A stretch of 64,000 nt of DNA from Streptomyces endophytica (lineage in GTDB: Bacteria > Actinomycetota > Actinomycetes > Streptomycetales > Streptomycetaceae). This document shows positions 28,220-38,423 of the stretch, piece by piece. Where the stretch lies: the NCBI RefSeq assembly GCF_026153355.1, contig NZ_CP110636.1:1-64000 (forward strand), written 5' to 3'. The notes beneath the pieces were generated by a model that saw only the letters and a list, made by a program, of their open reading frames with translations, was not told where the DNA came from and did not search any database. Numbering within the stretch: position 1 is the first letter of the stretch; each line of letters starts with the position of its first letter. Made by a program: the position numbers and the translations under genes.

Positions 28220-29051
28220 TCAGCCGGGCTGCGGGCCGGTGGCGACCGGCCGGGCGGGTCGGCGGACCATTCGCTCCAGGAACCGTACAGAGCCGCGGGG
28301 ATACCCGCGTGCGCCAGCGCCAGCACTGTGTGGGCCGCGGAGACCCGGAGCCGCAGTAGACGCCGACCTCCGCGTCCGGGGTGGCGCCCAGCGCCGCGAA
28401 CCGCTCGGCCAGCTCGGCGCGGTCCCGGAAGACCGTGCCGCCCTCGGCGACGTTCTCGGTCGTCGGCGCGGACACCGCACCGGGGATGTGGCCGGCGACC
28501 CGGTCGAGCGGCTCCACCTCGCCCCGGTAGCGCTCGCCGGCCCGGGCGTCCAGCAGGACGCCGCGGCGGGCCAGGGCGGCCGCCTCGTCCGCGGTCAGCA
28601 GCGGCAGCGCGCCCGGCACCGGCGTGAAGTCGCCCGGTTCGGAGCCGGTTGGGCGGTGCTCAGCTCGCCGCCGCGGCCCGCCAGGCGGCCAGCCCGCCGT
28701 CCAGTACCCGTACGTCCTGGTGGCCGCTCCAGCGCAGCAGCCACCAGGCGCGGGCGGCCGCCCAGCCCTGTCCGCCGTCGTAGACGACCACCGGGCGGTC
28801 CGCGCGGACCCGGCGGCCTGCATCGCCTTGGCGAAGACGCCGAGATCGGGGAGCGGGTGCCGGCCGGCCGGGCCGGGCGGCGCAGCCAGCTCGGCGTCGA
28901 GGTCGACGTAGACCGCGCCGGGCACATGGCCGGCCTCGTACTCGGGGCGGCCGGGCGGACCCCCGAGCTGGTAGCGGACGTCCAGGACCACCGGAGGAGC
29001 GGACTGCGCCAGCTCGCTCGCGAGTTCGGTAGCGGTGATGATGACATTCAT
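28220..29051 (-). CDS. Two-domain sulfurtransferase, rhodanese family (frameshifted)
   Basis: Thiosulfate/3-mercaptopyruvate sulfurtransferase of about 277 residues. ATG 29051 ([20 protein letters not shown]) follows AAGGA by eight bases. The inactive N-terminal rhodanese domain has [12 protein letters not shown] and [19 protein letters not shown]. The active C-terminal domain has [26 protein letters not shown] and the catalytic Cys in VGVYCGSG, then [20 protein letters not shown]. Four or so single-base frame breaks occur (near 28335, 28660, 28790 and 28255). In the S-transferase cycle the Cys carries a persulfide. It converges with sepH. Confidence 0.85.
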
Positions 29052-29297
29052 GGGACTCATCCTTGCGTAGCGGCGACTACGTACAGAAGGCGGGTGCGCA
29101 CCCTCCGTATGACGGAGTTACGCTCTGCAGTAACGGCTCCGAAACGGACTCGAAACATCAAAACGGGCATTCTCCTTTGCGAACGCGCCGTGGACGGCGC
29201 GGCCGGGGCGCACACCAGGACACAGGGTGCGAGCATCTGCTCGGGACCCGCGCCCGTACCCCCATGGTCAGCCCCCGATGCTCCGAGGAGAGTGACG

Positions 29298-30082
29298 ATG
29301 ACGACCGAGGCAGCGACTCGGCGGATGCCCGGCGCGCCCTGCTGGGTGAGCCTCCTGGCCCACAGTCTTACGCGACGCAGGAGTTCTACGGCGCGCTGTT
29401 CGGCTGGGAGTTCCGCCGGGGCCGCAGCACTTCGGTCCGTACGCGCGGGCCTTCCTCGACGGCCGGGAGGTCGCCGGGGTCGGCGAGCTGGCGCCCGACC
29501 GTCATCTGCCGGTCGCCTGGACCACCTACCTCGCCACCGACGACGCCGATGTGACCGCCGAGCAGGTCCGTTGCTGCGGCGGGACGGTGGGCGTCGGCCC
29601 GCTGGACGCGGACCATGACGCGGGCCGGATGGCGATCGCCTCCGACCCGCAGGGGGCGATCTTCGGGATCTGGCAGGGCCGGACGATGATGGGCACCGCG
29701 GTCACCGGCGAGCCCGGCACCCCGGTGTGGAACGAGCTGGTCACCCAGGAGACCGGCACCGTCAGCCCGTTCTACGAGCACGTCTTCGGCTTCGAGGCCG
29801 AGCCGGCTCCCGCCGACGGCACCGGCTCGGGCGCCGACTATCTGACCCTGCGCCTCAAGGGCCGTCCGGTGGCCGGCATCCACGCGTGGGCAACGCGCCG
29901 CTCCGCGACCGCGGCCCCCATTGGATGACGTACTTCGCGGTCCCCGACACGGACGCCGCGGCCCGCCGCGTCACCGAACTGGGCGGCCACGTACTGGAGC
30001 CGGCCCACGAGTCCGCCACGGCCGCGCGGCAACGGTCGCCGACAGCGAGGGCGCGGTCTTTACGATCGTCCAGCAGCGCTGA
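29298..30082 (+). CDS. VOC (glyoxalase/bleomycin-resistance) family protein, two domains (frameshifted)
   Basis: Metal-site VOC-fold protein of about 261 residues. ATG 29298 follows GAGGAG by seven bases. The first domain has CWVSLLAH, QEFYGALFGWEF, AWTTYLATDDADVTAEQV and SDPQGAIFGIWQG. The second has PVWNELVTQETGTVSPFYEH, VFGFEAEPAP and, after a frame break near 29895, HWMTYFAVPDTDAAARRVTE with SEGAVFTIVQQR at the end. This is the two-domain arrangement common in Streptomyces hydroxylase-like VOC proteins of unknown substrate. Other breaks lie near 29370 and 29425. Confidence 0.82.
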
Positions 30083-30093
30083 GCGGGCAGACC

Positions 30094-30116
30094 AAAAAGT
30101 ACCGTGCGGTCTTTTT
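30094..30116. promoter_or_regulatory. Palindrome AAAAAG-T-ACCG..CGGT-CTTTTT, terminator or receptor-binding element
   Basis: A near-symmetric 23-base element lies between the VOC stop and the convergent receptor-type TetR stop. Its half-site AAAAAGACCG (minus strand) is identical to the left half-site of the element at 30837-30861. Two readings are possible: a bidirectional terminator with flanking A and T runs, or a second operator of the GBL receptor. Location favours terminator; the shared half-site favours operator. Confidence 0.5.
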
Positions 30117-30157
30117 AATTGCGCCACCCCTGCGTCTCGCCCAGGCGTCCGCCCGGC

Positions 30158-30786
30158 TCAGGAGACCGCCGTGGCCTTCCCCGCCTCGAAGAGCCGCTCG
30201 GCGCGGAACGGTGAGGTGTCCAGCCTCGCCAGCACCCGGGAACGGCGACGTTGGGCAGGAAGAGCTCCAGGAGCCGGGAGACTCGGTGGAGAGGTCGGGA
30301 CCGTGCGGCATGGCCTCCGCGACGAGCTGCACGCCGGTCCAGGCGCCGACGAACAGCCGGCCGTGTCGGTCGGATCGACGTGCGGCAGCAGTTCCCCCCT
30401 CCCCGGTCGATGAGCAGTTCGCGCCCAGCATGATCCAGTCGGGCCAGCGGGTGCCGAAGAGGCTGCGCGCCTTGGAGTCGACGGACAGCCGGATCGAAGC
30501 ACTCAACAGGGGCTCCCGGGCAGGCGGTGAGCAGCAGCAGTGAGATGTCCATTCCTGGAGCTTGAGCGCCTGCGGCACCAGCCCCTCGGTGGTCACCGCC
30601 TCGCCGAGGACACCGCGGGCGAGCTCCTCTTGGAGGTGAAGTGGAAGTACAGCGCACCACGGGTGAGCTTGGCCCGCTCGATGATGGCGGCAATGGTGGC
30701 GGCTTCGTAGCCGTACTCATTGAAGATCTCCGCGGCGGCCACCAGGAGGCCTTGCGTGTGCGGATCGCCCGCTCCTGTTTCGCCAA
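30158..30786 (-). CDS. Gamma-butyrolactone receptor-type TetR regulator (frameshifted)
   Basis: TetR repressor of about 209 residues, the usual length of ArpA/ScbR-type GBL receptors. From ATG 30786 the corrected N-terminus reads MAKQERAIRTRKALLVAAAE, IFNEYGYEAATIAAIIERAK and LTRGALYFHFTSKEELARGV, the characteristic GBL-receptor helix-turn-helix. The ligand domain keeps PLLSASIRLSVDSKARSLFG, TRWPDWIMLG and LFVGAWTGVQLVAEA, the last close to the conserved receptor signature. Five or more single-base breaks occur. It is divergent from an AfsA-like gene, as in classical GBL loci. Without ligand it should repress both promoters. A pseudo-receptor that does not bind GBL is the alternative. Confidence 0.82.
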
Positions 30787-30836
30787 CTCGCGTCTCCGTG
30801 ACCCAGGTGTTTGCCGCAGTCTTTACCGCAGCACAG

Positions 30837-30861
30837 AAAAAGACCGCGGACCCGGTATTTT
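30837..30861. promoter_or_regulatory. ARE-like operator in the GBL receptor/synthase intergenic region
   Basis: AAAAAGACCG (30837-30846) faces CCGGTATTTT (30852-30861), an A/T-flanked ACCG..CGGT inverted repeat. This resembles the autoregulatory elements bound by ArpA/ScbR-family receptors. It lies 47-71 bases before the AfsA-like ATG and 51-75 before the receptor ATG, where it could control both. Confidence 0.6.
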
Positions 30862-30907
30862 ATCAGCGCGCAACTTCCTTCACATGCGTCGCATACAGGG
30901 GACCCCC

Positions 30908-31901
30908 ATGCCCGAAGCCGCCATCCGCATACGCCCGTTGCCCCACGACCGAGGGTCTCCGGGCCCGCACTCCGCGTTCTCGATGCTCAGAGCGGTGCAA
31001 GCGCCGTCGAGCCCACCGGAGTTCCACGTGAATATGCCCATCTCCAGGACTCAGGGCGGGTATTCATCACTGGCTGGAACCGTTGCGGCCCCGGCGCATT
31101 CTCGCTCACCGGGCGATGGCCGGCCGCCACGGCGACGGGCGATGCGACCCGAGAGTGCTGGCGCAAACCTTCCGGCAGAGCGGACTGACGATCGCTCACG
31201 CGGAATATGGCGTCCCACTTTCTCACCACATGATTCTGCACGACCTGAGTTTCACGGCGAATCCGAAATTCCGCGTTTCGGCCAGTGGGCCCACGGAACT
31301 CGGCATCGAGGTCGCCGTCACCCAGACCCGCCGCACCGGCCGCTGCGCCAGCGCCCTCGGCATGGTCGTCCGGATCCATCAGGACGACGTCACCGTCGCG
31401 CAGGGCGGAGTCGGAGTTCGTCTGGTCCTCGCCCGCGGTGTACCGACGCCTGCGCGGCGAGCACCTCGGCGTCGGCTGGGGCTCCTGGCCGCTCCCCGCC
31501 CCGGTCGCCCCGGAGCTGGTGGGCCGGTCCAGTGCGGCCGAGGTGATGCTCGCCCCGGCGGCCGCCCGCGCGCTGGCAACTGCGCAACGACACCGGCAAC
31601 ACGCTGCTGTTCGACCATCCCGTCGATCATGTCCCGGGCCTCGCCCTGCTCGAAGCCGCCTATCAGGCCGCTCACGCCACCGCCGCACCGGCCCGCTTCA
31701 CCCGGAGACGGTCATCAGCTCCTACGCACGCTATGTCGAGTTCGACGAACCGTGCTGGATCGAGGCGCAATTGCTGCCCCGCACCCCCTCAGGCCGCCTC
31801 ACCGTCCTCGTCACCGGCACCCAGGGCGGCCGGACCGTCTTCCGCGCGGGGCTGAGCGGAGCGGCCTGCCAGGGCTCGGGGCGGGACGGCTCACTGGTTG
31901 A
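30908..31901 (+). CDS. AfsA/ScbA-like gamma-butyrolactone synthase (frameshifted)
   Basis: Two-hotdog-domain enzyme that condenses a beta-ketoacyl-ACP with dihydroxyacetone phosphate, the first GBL step. Recognisable segments, spread over three frames, are VPREYAHLQDSGRVFITGWN and PGAFSLTGRWPAA; LAQTFRQSGLTIAHAEYGVP and LSHHMILHDLSF; VYRRLRGEHLGVGWGSWPLP; QLRNDTGNTLLFDHPVDHVP and GLALLEAAYQAAH; and RYVEFDEPCWIEAQLLPR. FDHPVDHVPG is the typical second-domain motif. About 315-330 residues are expected. ATG 30908 is the only good start, but the conserved part is in another frame, so the exact N-terminus is uncertain. The stop near 31901 overlaps the convergent reductase end. Confidence 0.82.
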
Positions 31902-32664
31902 CCAGTCCGCCGTCCACCGGCAGCACCGTCCGGTCAGGAACGGGCAGCGGTCGCTGAGCAGCCATGCCGCGGCCGCCGCGATCTCCTCCGGGGCCGCGGT
32001 ACGGCCTTGCGGCGTCGCGGAGTTGGCCATCTCCTCCAGGCCGGGGTTGCGGGCGAACCAGTCGGTGGTGATCTCGCTGCGGGTGGTGCCGGGCGCCACC
32101 GCGTTCACCCTGATGCCTGGCGGGCGTACTCGTCCGCCGCGGCCCGGGTGAGCCCCACCACCGCGTGCTTGGAGGCGATGTAGGGGGCGGCGGGGGATCG
32201 CGATCAGACCGGCCACACTGCTGTTGTTGACGATGGTGCCGGCGCCCTGCGGGAGCATCGCGGCTATCTCGTGGCGCAGGCAGTTCCAGACGCCGCGCAC
32301 ATTGGTGTCCATGATGGCGTCGTACACGTCGTCGGACATCAGGTGGAGCGGGGTGCGGTTCGCGCCGATGCCGGCGTTGTTGAACGCCGCGTCCAGCCGC
32401 CCGTACGTCGAGACGGCGAAGTCCACCGCCCGGGCGGCGTCCTCGGCACGGACACGTCGGCGGCAACGTACGCGGCCTCGGCGCCCTCGGCCCGCAGGGC
32501 GCCCGCCAGTTCGGCGAGCCGTTCTTCGCGGCGGGCGACCAGGACGACCGTCGCCCCCTCGGCGGAGAACACCCGCGCCGCGCGGCGCCGATCCCACTGC
32601 TCGCCCCCGTGACCAGGACGATTTTGCCGGAGAGAAGTTTGCCCGAGAGAAGATCGCTGTTCAT
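31891..32664 (-). CDS. Short-chain dehydrogenase/reductase, possible GBL reductase (frameshifted)
   Basis: Classical SDR of about 257 residues, start ATG 32664 (MNSDLLSGKLLSGKIVLVTG). The cofactor loop is TGASSGIG. NNAG is in LDAAFNNAGIGANRTPL, the active-site Ser in IVNNSSVAGLIA, and the YxxxK region appears as APYIASKHAVVGLTRA after frame correction. The end is GTVLPVDGGLVNQ. Breaks occur near 32580, 32445, 32190, 32120 and 31935. In GBL loci a reductase reduces the keto group of the lactone precursor. Its place beside the AfsA-like gene makes that role likely, but the same SDR family has many other substrates. Confidence 0.8.
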   Translation of the reverse strand: MNSDLLSGKLLSGKIVLVTGASSGIGAARRGCSPPRGRRSSWSPAAKNGSPNWRAPCGPRAPRPRTLPPTCPCRGRRPGGGLRRLDVRAAGRGVQQRRHRREPHPAPPDVRRRVRRHHGHQCARRLELPAPRDSRDAPAGRRHHRQQQQCGRSDRDPPPPPTSPPSTRWWGSPGPRRTSTPARHQGERGGARHHPQRDHHRLVRPQPRPGGDGQLRDAARPYRGPGGDRGGRGMAAQRPLPVPDRTVLPVDGGLVNQ

Positions 32665-32700
32665 GGGAGGAGTCTGGCAGGGGCCGCCCCGGGCGAGGGA

Positions 32701-33361
32701 TCAGCCCGTCACGTCCTGGGGCGTCGGGGCGACCGGCAGGACGTCCGGGGAGAGCGCGCCGCACGGGCCGTGGCGCTGGTCATCCGGCGCAGGTGGTGGC
32801 GGCGGCAGAGCACCTCGTAACCACTTCCGCGGTCGTCTGGCGGACGTCGCCGACCACGACCTGGGCGCCCTCGACGACCATCGCGCCGTCACCGTGCGGG
32901 CGTTGTGCGTGGCCCGGGCGCCGCACCAGCACAGCGCCTCGACCTGCAACGCCTCGATGCGGTCGGCGAGTTCGATCAGCGCTGGGAGCCGGGGAACAGC
33001 CGGGTGCGGAAGTCGGTGGTGATGCCGAACGCGAAGACGTCCAGGTCGAGGTCGTCGACGACCCGGGCCAACTGGTCGATCTGGCCGGGGCGAGGACTGG
33101 GCCTCGTCCACGATCACGTAGTCCGCCGGCGCCGCGGGAGATGTGCGCGACGAGGTAGGCGTACAGGTCCATGCCCTCTTCGACCTCGACGGCGTCGGTG
33201 ACCAGGCCCAGCCGCGAGGAGAGCCGACCCTCGCCGGCCGGTCGTCACGGGTGAAGATGACCCCTTCCAGGCCCCGCGCGGCGCGGTTGTGCCCGATCTG
33301 CAGCGCCAGGGTGCTCTTCCCGCAATCCATCGTTCCGGAGAAAAAAAACCAATTCGGACAT
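32701..33361 (-). CDS. tdk: Thymidine kinase, type II (frameshifted)
   Basis: Phosphorylates thymidine with ATP (salvage). It is about 218 residues, start ATG 33361 (MSELVFFSGTMDCGKSTLAL). The P-loop is GTMDCGKST. DYVIVDEAQFL gives Walker B. The C-terminal zinc site has CWCGARATHNAR and YEVLCRRHH. An eight-T run near 33340 has one T too many, which breaks the frame just after the start. Four or so further breaks are corrected by single bases (near 33210, 33130, 33085 and 32815). The C-terminal tail (LSPDVLPVAPTPQDVTG) is low-complexity. It follows the phosphatase-like gene on the same strand. Confidence 0.9.
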
Positions 33362-33482
33362 GGGTCGGGGGAGGGCCTTTCGGGTCGGAGTCGTCGCCCG
33401 CCCGGGGAGGGCACGGCCCGCGCGGGGCCAACGGGCGGAGGGCAGGGGGGAGGTGACGGGCGGGGTCGCGGGCGGGCTGCGG

Positions 33483-34662
33483 TCAGGTGCGGACTTCCAG
33501 GAGCGGCACCAGCTGCTCCATGGAGGTCATCGACCGTGCATCCGACCATCTCCGACTCCCGGGGCTCCCGTTCGGTCGCGATGATCACCATGTCGGCGTG
33601 CGCGGCGCGACCACGTCGCCGATCCGGTCGCGCACCCGGTCGTCGACGTACGGCCCGAACCACCCGGCGGCGATGGCCTCTTCGCGACTGGCGACCACAT
33701 CTGGTCGCCGACCACCTCGCGCCAGACGGCGAGCACATCGGCGGCCGCGCCCGGATGGGCGTAGACGTGCCGGGCCCGGCCCTCGCCGCCAACAGGCGGA
33801 CACCGGCGCGGAGTTCCCAGTCCTCGTCGAAGTCGATCCGGGACTCCGGGCCGAACGGGATGTCGATCATGCCGTGGTCGGCGGTGATGTAGAGCGCGCT
33901 GCGTGGCGGAAGTTGCTCGGCCAGTCGCTGGGCCAGCCGGTCGACGTACATCAACTGCCCGCGCCAGGCGTCGGAGTTGACGCCGTAGCGGTGGCCCTTG
34001 CCGTCGACCTCGGAGTAGTACGTGTAGACCAGCGAGCGGTCGGCGGCGCCAGCTGCTCGGCGGCCAGGTCCATCCGCTCCTCGCCGGAGAACGGCCGTGG
34101 AAGGAGCCGCCGCTGAGCGCGATCTTGGTGAGCGGGGTGTGCTGGAAGTCCGGCGCGGAGACCTGGCAGGTGTGGATGCCCGCGGCGTCCGCGAGCTGGA
34201 AGACCGTCGGGTACGGCTGCCAGGTGTACGGGTCGGTCCACGGGTACCAGCGCAGCTGGTTCATCAGCTCACCGGTGGCCGGGTCCTGGCAGGTGTAGCC
34301 CGGCAGGCCGTGGACGCCGGGCGGCAGGCCCGTGCCCACCGAGGCGAGCGAGGGTCGCGGTGGTCGAGGGGAAACGGCGGTGAGCGGACGGCCGCTGCCG
34401 TTGAACGACGTCCCCAGGAGGGAGGTGAGGAACGGTGCTCCTCCGGGTGCGCGCGGAGCAGGTCCCAGCCGAGGCCGTCGATCAGGAAGACACAGGCCCG
34501 TCGGCGGGCGCGAGGTCCATGCCGGTGGCGAGCTCGGTCATGCCGAGGCCGGCGGGAGGGTCGGCAGCAGATCGGCGAGCGAGCCGGTGCCGTACTGCGG
34601 GACCGGGGCGCCCAGCGGGTCGAGCGGTTCGGGTTCCGGCCAGGCGGGGGCGACGTCGACAT
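33483..34662 (-). CDS. Alkaline phosphatase superfamily protein, nucleotide pyrophosphatase type (frameshifted)
   Basis: Phosphodiesterase/phosphatase-like protein of about 393 residues. ATG 34662 overlaps the upstream stop; MSTSPPAWPEPEPLDPLG is restored by one base. The N-terminal metal site is CVFLIDGLGWDLLRAHPEE, with a nearby GTSFNGSGRPLTAVFPSTTA segment that carries the nucleophile Ser/Thr. The other landmarks are GVHGLPGYTCQDPATGELMN, HTPLTKIALSGGSFHGR and YITADHGMIDIP (second metal site, DHG). The C-terminus is SMEQLVPLLEVRT. No signal peptide is seen, so it is probably cytoplasmic. Several single-base breaks occur. Confidence 0.83.
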
Positions 34663-35255
34663 CAGCGGGGGGTGGTGGTGGCCGCGGTGGCCTCGGAGAG
34701 CGCCTGGGCGAAGGCGAGCGTCTCGCGCACCGAGTCGGGGCCGTCGCCGGCCTCACTGACCCGCAGCGAGAGGTCGTCGGCGGTGGAGGAGCCGGTGTAG
34801 CCGTGGTCCGCCTCGCAGTTGGGGTCGCCGCAGGCGGCGGGCTCCAGGTCCAGCCGGGCCACCGCGCCCCATCCGATGGTCAGGACGACCTCGCGGGGCA
34901 GCTGGCCGGGGGTGTACGACTCCGGGTTGGCGACCACGCGGCTGAGCACCACGGAGGAGATCCGGCCGAGCTTGACGGACTCGGTGGAGGTGGTGGCGTA
35001 CGGCGACGGGGAGGTGGCGTCGGCGGCCTGCTCGTCGGTGTGGCTGACGATGAAGCGGGTGCCGGTCAGGACGAGGACGGTGACGTGGCGGCGGACCTCG
35101 TTGGCGTCGAAGGTCGTCTCCTGGTGGACGAGGTACGACACCACCGGCTCACCACCGACCGCGGCCTGCACCGCCTCGGCCACGAGCGTCGGGTAATAGC
35201 CACTGCGCTCGATCGCCGCGCGCAGCCCCTGGGTCGTCGTACCGGTCTTAGCCAT
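34662..35255 (-). CDS. DUF5998 protein
   Basis: Intact 197-residue frame from ATG 35255 (MAKTGTTTQGLRAAIERSGY). Conserved segments are YYPTLVAEAVQAAVGGEPV, YLVHQETTFDANEVRRHVTV, VLTGTRFIVSHTDEQ, GRISSVVLSRVVANPESY and LEPAACGDPNCEADHGYTG, where C..C..H could bind a metal. The fold resembles a PH-like domain. It overlaps the phosphatase-like gene, so the two are probably translationally coupled. It is conserved at this locus in Streptomyces; no function is known to me. Confidence 0.85.
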   Translation of the reverse strand: MAKTGTTTQGLRAAIERSGYYPTLVAEAVQAAVGGEPVVSYLVHQETTFDANEVRRHVTVLVLTGTRFIVSHTDEQAADATSPSPYATTSTESVKLGRISSVVLSRVVANPESYTPGQLPREVVLTIGWGAVARLDLEPAACGDPNCEADHGYTGSSTADDLSLRVSEAGDGPDSVRETLAFAQALSEATAATTTPR

Positions 35256-35325
35256 GGGGTCCATCCTACGGGGCGCAGCAGGCACCAGAGCCCCCGTGGG
35301 GCGGGGTGCGTGCGGTCCGGGCGGC

Positions 35326-38300
35326 TCAGTAGGAGGGCAGGCGGCGGGGCCCAGGTCGGTGGTGGCCGGCGGCCGGGCCAGGCGGACGGCGGCGCCCAGG
35401 ACGGACAGACCGCGCGGGGCGACGACGACCGGTTCGAGGTCCACCCCACCACCTCGGGGTGGTCGTCGACGAGCCGGGAGACCCGGAGCAGCAGCTCGGC
35501 GAGGGCGGCGGTGTCCACCGGCTGGGAGCCGCGCCAGCCGAAGAGCAGCGGGGCCGCGCGGATCGACCGGATCTGCTCGGCGACCTCACGGTCGGTGGCG
35601 GGGATGAGACGGTGGGCGACGTCGCCGAGCAGCTGGGAGGGGGCACCGGCCAGGCCGAAGGAGAGCACGGCGCCGGCGGCCGGGTCGATGGCGGCGCGGA
35701 TGACCGTGTCGACACCGCGCGGCACCATGGACTGGACGACCGGCCGGAGTTCTTCGGGCGAGCCGAGGAAATCGGTCAATTCGGCGTAGACCCGGCGGAG
35801 TTCGGCCTCGCCGGCGATGTCCAGGCGGACTCCGCCGAGGTCGGCGCGGTGCCGGAGGTGGGGCGCGGTGGTCTTGAGGGCCACCGGGTAGCCGAGGCGG
35901 GCGGCGGCGCGCACGGCGGCGTCGGGGTCGGGGGCGGGCAGCACGGGGCGGGTGTGGATGCCGTAGCGGGCGAGCAGGGCCGCGGCGTCGTCGTCCGGCA
36001 CCCGCACCGAGCGGCCGTCGGGGACGTCGGCGCCGAACCGGTCGAGGAGCCGCTCGATGTCGGCACCGGCCGCGGGCTCCTGGATGTCGTCGTACTCGGG
36101 CACCCGGCCGGGGTCGGCCGCCTCCCGGCGCCAGGCGGCGTAGCGGACGGCCTCGGCGAGCGCCCGTACGGCCCGCTCGGCGGCGGGGTAGGCGGGGATG
36201 CGCAGCGGGGCGGCGCGGCGGGGCGGGCGGCGGCCTCGGTGGCACGGAGCGGGGGCGTCTGGGCCGCGGCGCGGGCCCCCGGGGCGGGCCCGGCGGGAAC
36301 GGCGGACGGGCGGCGGGTACGGGGGCCGGGGTGGCGGGCGGGGCCGCCGCCGTCGGTGAGGTGGGGGCGGCGCTGGCCGGCGGGTCGGGTTGGGCGGGGG
36401 CCGGCGGGACGGGCCGATCCGCGGCCGGGGAGTCGGGGGTGGGCGACGGGGCGGCGAGGGTCTCGGCCAGGGCGTCCATGGCGAGGTGGACGACCGTGAC
36501 CGGCTTCTCCGGGTGGGCCGCCGCGGCCGTGCGCAGTGCCGCGGCGAGCGCGGCGCCCTCGCTCGCGCCCGGGGAGGCGCCGTCCTCCTCCCCCACCCAG
36601 GGGATGGCCGTGACGATCACCGCGTCGCAGCCGTCGGCGGAGAGCGTCTCGTCGAGCGCGGCGCGGAAGTCGTCCGGTGTCGCGGCGGAGGGCAGCACCC
36701 GGGGGCGCAGCGGCCGCAGCCGCTCGGTCAGACAGGCGTCGTAGGCGAGCAGGGCCAGGGACTCGGAGTTGCCGAGGATGGCGATGCGCGGGCCGGCCGG
36801 CAGCGGCTGGGAGGCCAGCAGCAGCCCGGCGTCGATCAGCTCGGTGACGGTGTCGACGCGGATCACGCCGGCCTGGCGCATCAGGGCGGCGACCGTGCTG
36901 TCGGGGACGCGGACGGTGGGCACGGCGTGGCCCGGCGGGGCGGTGCCGTTGTGCCGGGCGCCCCGGGCGACCACGACCGGTTTGACGGCGGCGGTGCGGC
37001 GGGCCAGGCGGGCGAACTTGCGGGGGTTGCCGATCGACTCCAGGTAGAGGATCACGACGTCCGTGTCCGGGTCCTCGTACCAGTACTGGAGGAGGTCGTT
37101 GCCGGAGACGTCGGCGCGGTTGCCGGCCGAGACGAAGGCGGAGATGCCGGCGATCCCGCCGTCCCGGGCCGCGGGCGTGCAGTCCGCTGAGCAGGGCGAT
37201 GCCGATGGCTCCGGACTGGGTGAACAGTCCGATGTGGCCGGTGCCGGGCATCTGCGGGGCGAGGGAGGCGTTCAGCCGGACGTCGGCGGCGGTGTTGATC
37301 AGGCCGAAGGCGTTCGGCCCGATGATCCGCATGCCGTACGAGCGGGCCTGGTGGAGCACGGCGCGCTGGCGCTCCCTGCCCTCGGGGCCCGCCTCGGCGT
37401 AACCGGAGGAGAGGATCAGCACGCCCTGGACGCCGTGTTCGCCGCAGTCGCGGATCACTTCGGGGACGCGCTCCGCGGGGACGGCGACGACCGCGAGGTC
37501 GACCGGGTCGGGGATCTCCCGGAGCGCGCGGACCGCCGGTACGCCTTCGGGGTCGAGCCGCCGCAGGTCGTCGGGGAAGGCGTGGTTGACGGCGTGCAGC
37601 CGGCCGGTGAAGCCGGCGTCGAGGATGTGGCGCAGGGCCGTGCGGCCGATGCCACCGGGGGCGCGGCCGGTACCGATGACGGCGACCGAGCCGGGGGCGA
37701 GCAGCCGCTGGACGGAGCGGGCCTCGGCGCGCTGCTCGCGGCTGCGCATCACGGCCATGGACTGCTCGGTCGGTTCGAGGTCGAACTCCAGCCGCACCAC
37801 GCCGTCTTCGAAGGTGCGCTTCTGGGTGTACCCGGCGTCCGTGAACACCTTGATCATCTTGGTGTTGGCGGGCAGCACCTCGGCGGCGAACCGCCGGATG
37901 CCGCGCTCGCGGGCGACGGCCGCGACGTGCTCCAGAAGGGCGGAGGCCACTCCGCGCCCCTGATGGGCGTCCTGCACCAGGAAGGCGACCTCGGCCTGGT
38001 CGTCCTCGGGGCTCTTGGCGGGCAGCCCCTGGTCGTTGATCCGGTCGTAGCGGACGGTGGCGATGAACTCGCCGCCCACCGTGGCCGCGAGCCCGACCCG
38101 GTCGACGTAATCGTGGTGGGTGAAGCGGTGCACATCGCGGTCGGACAGGCGCGGGTAGGGCGCGAAGAAGCGGTAGTACTTGGACTCGTCCGAGACCTGT
38201 TCGTAGAAGGAGACCAGCCGCTCGGCGTCGTCGGGGGTGATGGGGCGGATCCGCGCCGTGCCGCCGTCGCGCAGCACCACGTCGGCTTCCCAGTGGGCCG

Positions 38301-38328
38301 GGTATGCGTGGTCCGACGGCTTCTGCAT
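35326..38328 (-). CDS. GNAT acetyltransferase fused to NDP-forming acyl-CoA synthetase (frameshifted)
   Basis: Large protein of about 1,000 residues, start ATG 38328 (MQKPSDHAYPAHWEADVVLR). Residues 10-165 form a GNAT domain (RPITPDDAERLVSFYEQVSD, AFLVQDAHQGRGVASALLEH). Next comes the CoA-binding Rossmann domain (VAVIGTGRAPGGIGRTALRH, VPEVIRDCGEHGVQGVLILS), then a ligase-CoA domain with IGPNAFGLINT. A Pro/Ala linker (about 36230-36460) precedes the C-terminal ATP-grasp domain (DDDAAALLARYGIH, GYPVALKTTAPHLRHRADLG). The architecture matches actinobacterial protein lysine acetyltransferases. Breaks lie near 37175, 36225 and 35445. It is divergent from ptsH. Confidence 0.85.
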
Positions 38329-38423
38329 GCGGACAGCGTACGACCGGCCACCGACAACCGGCCCGGCGCGCGTAATCTCGGGGTCAGGGGGAGCAGCTGG
38401 GAGCACTCCCGGCAGCGTGAGAG

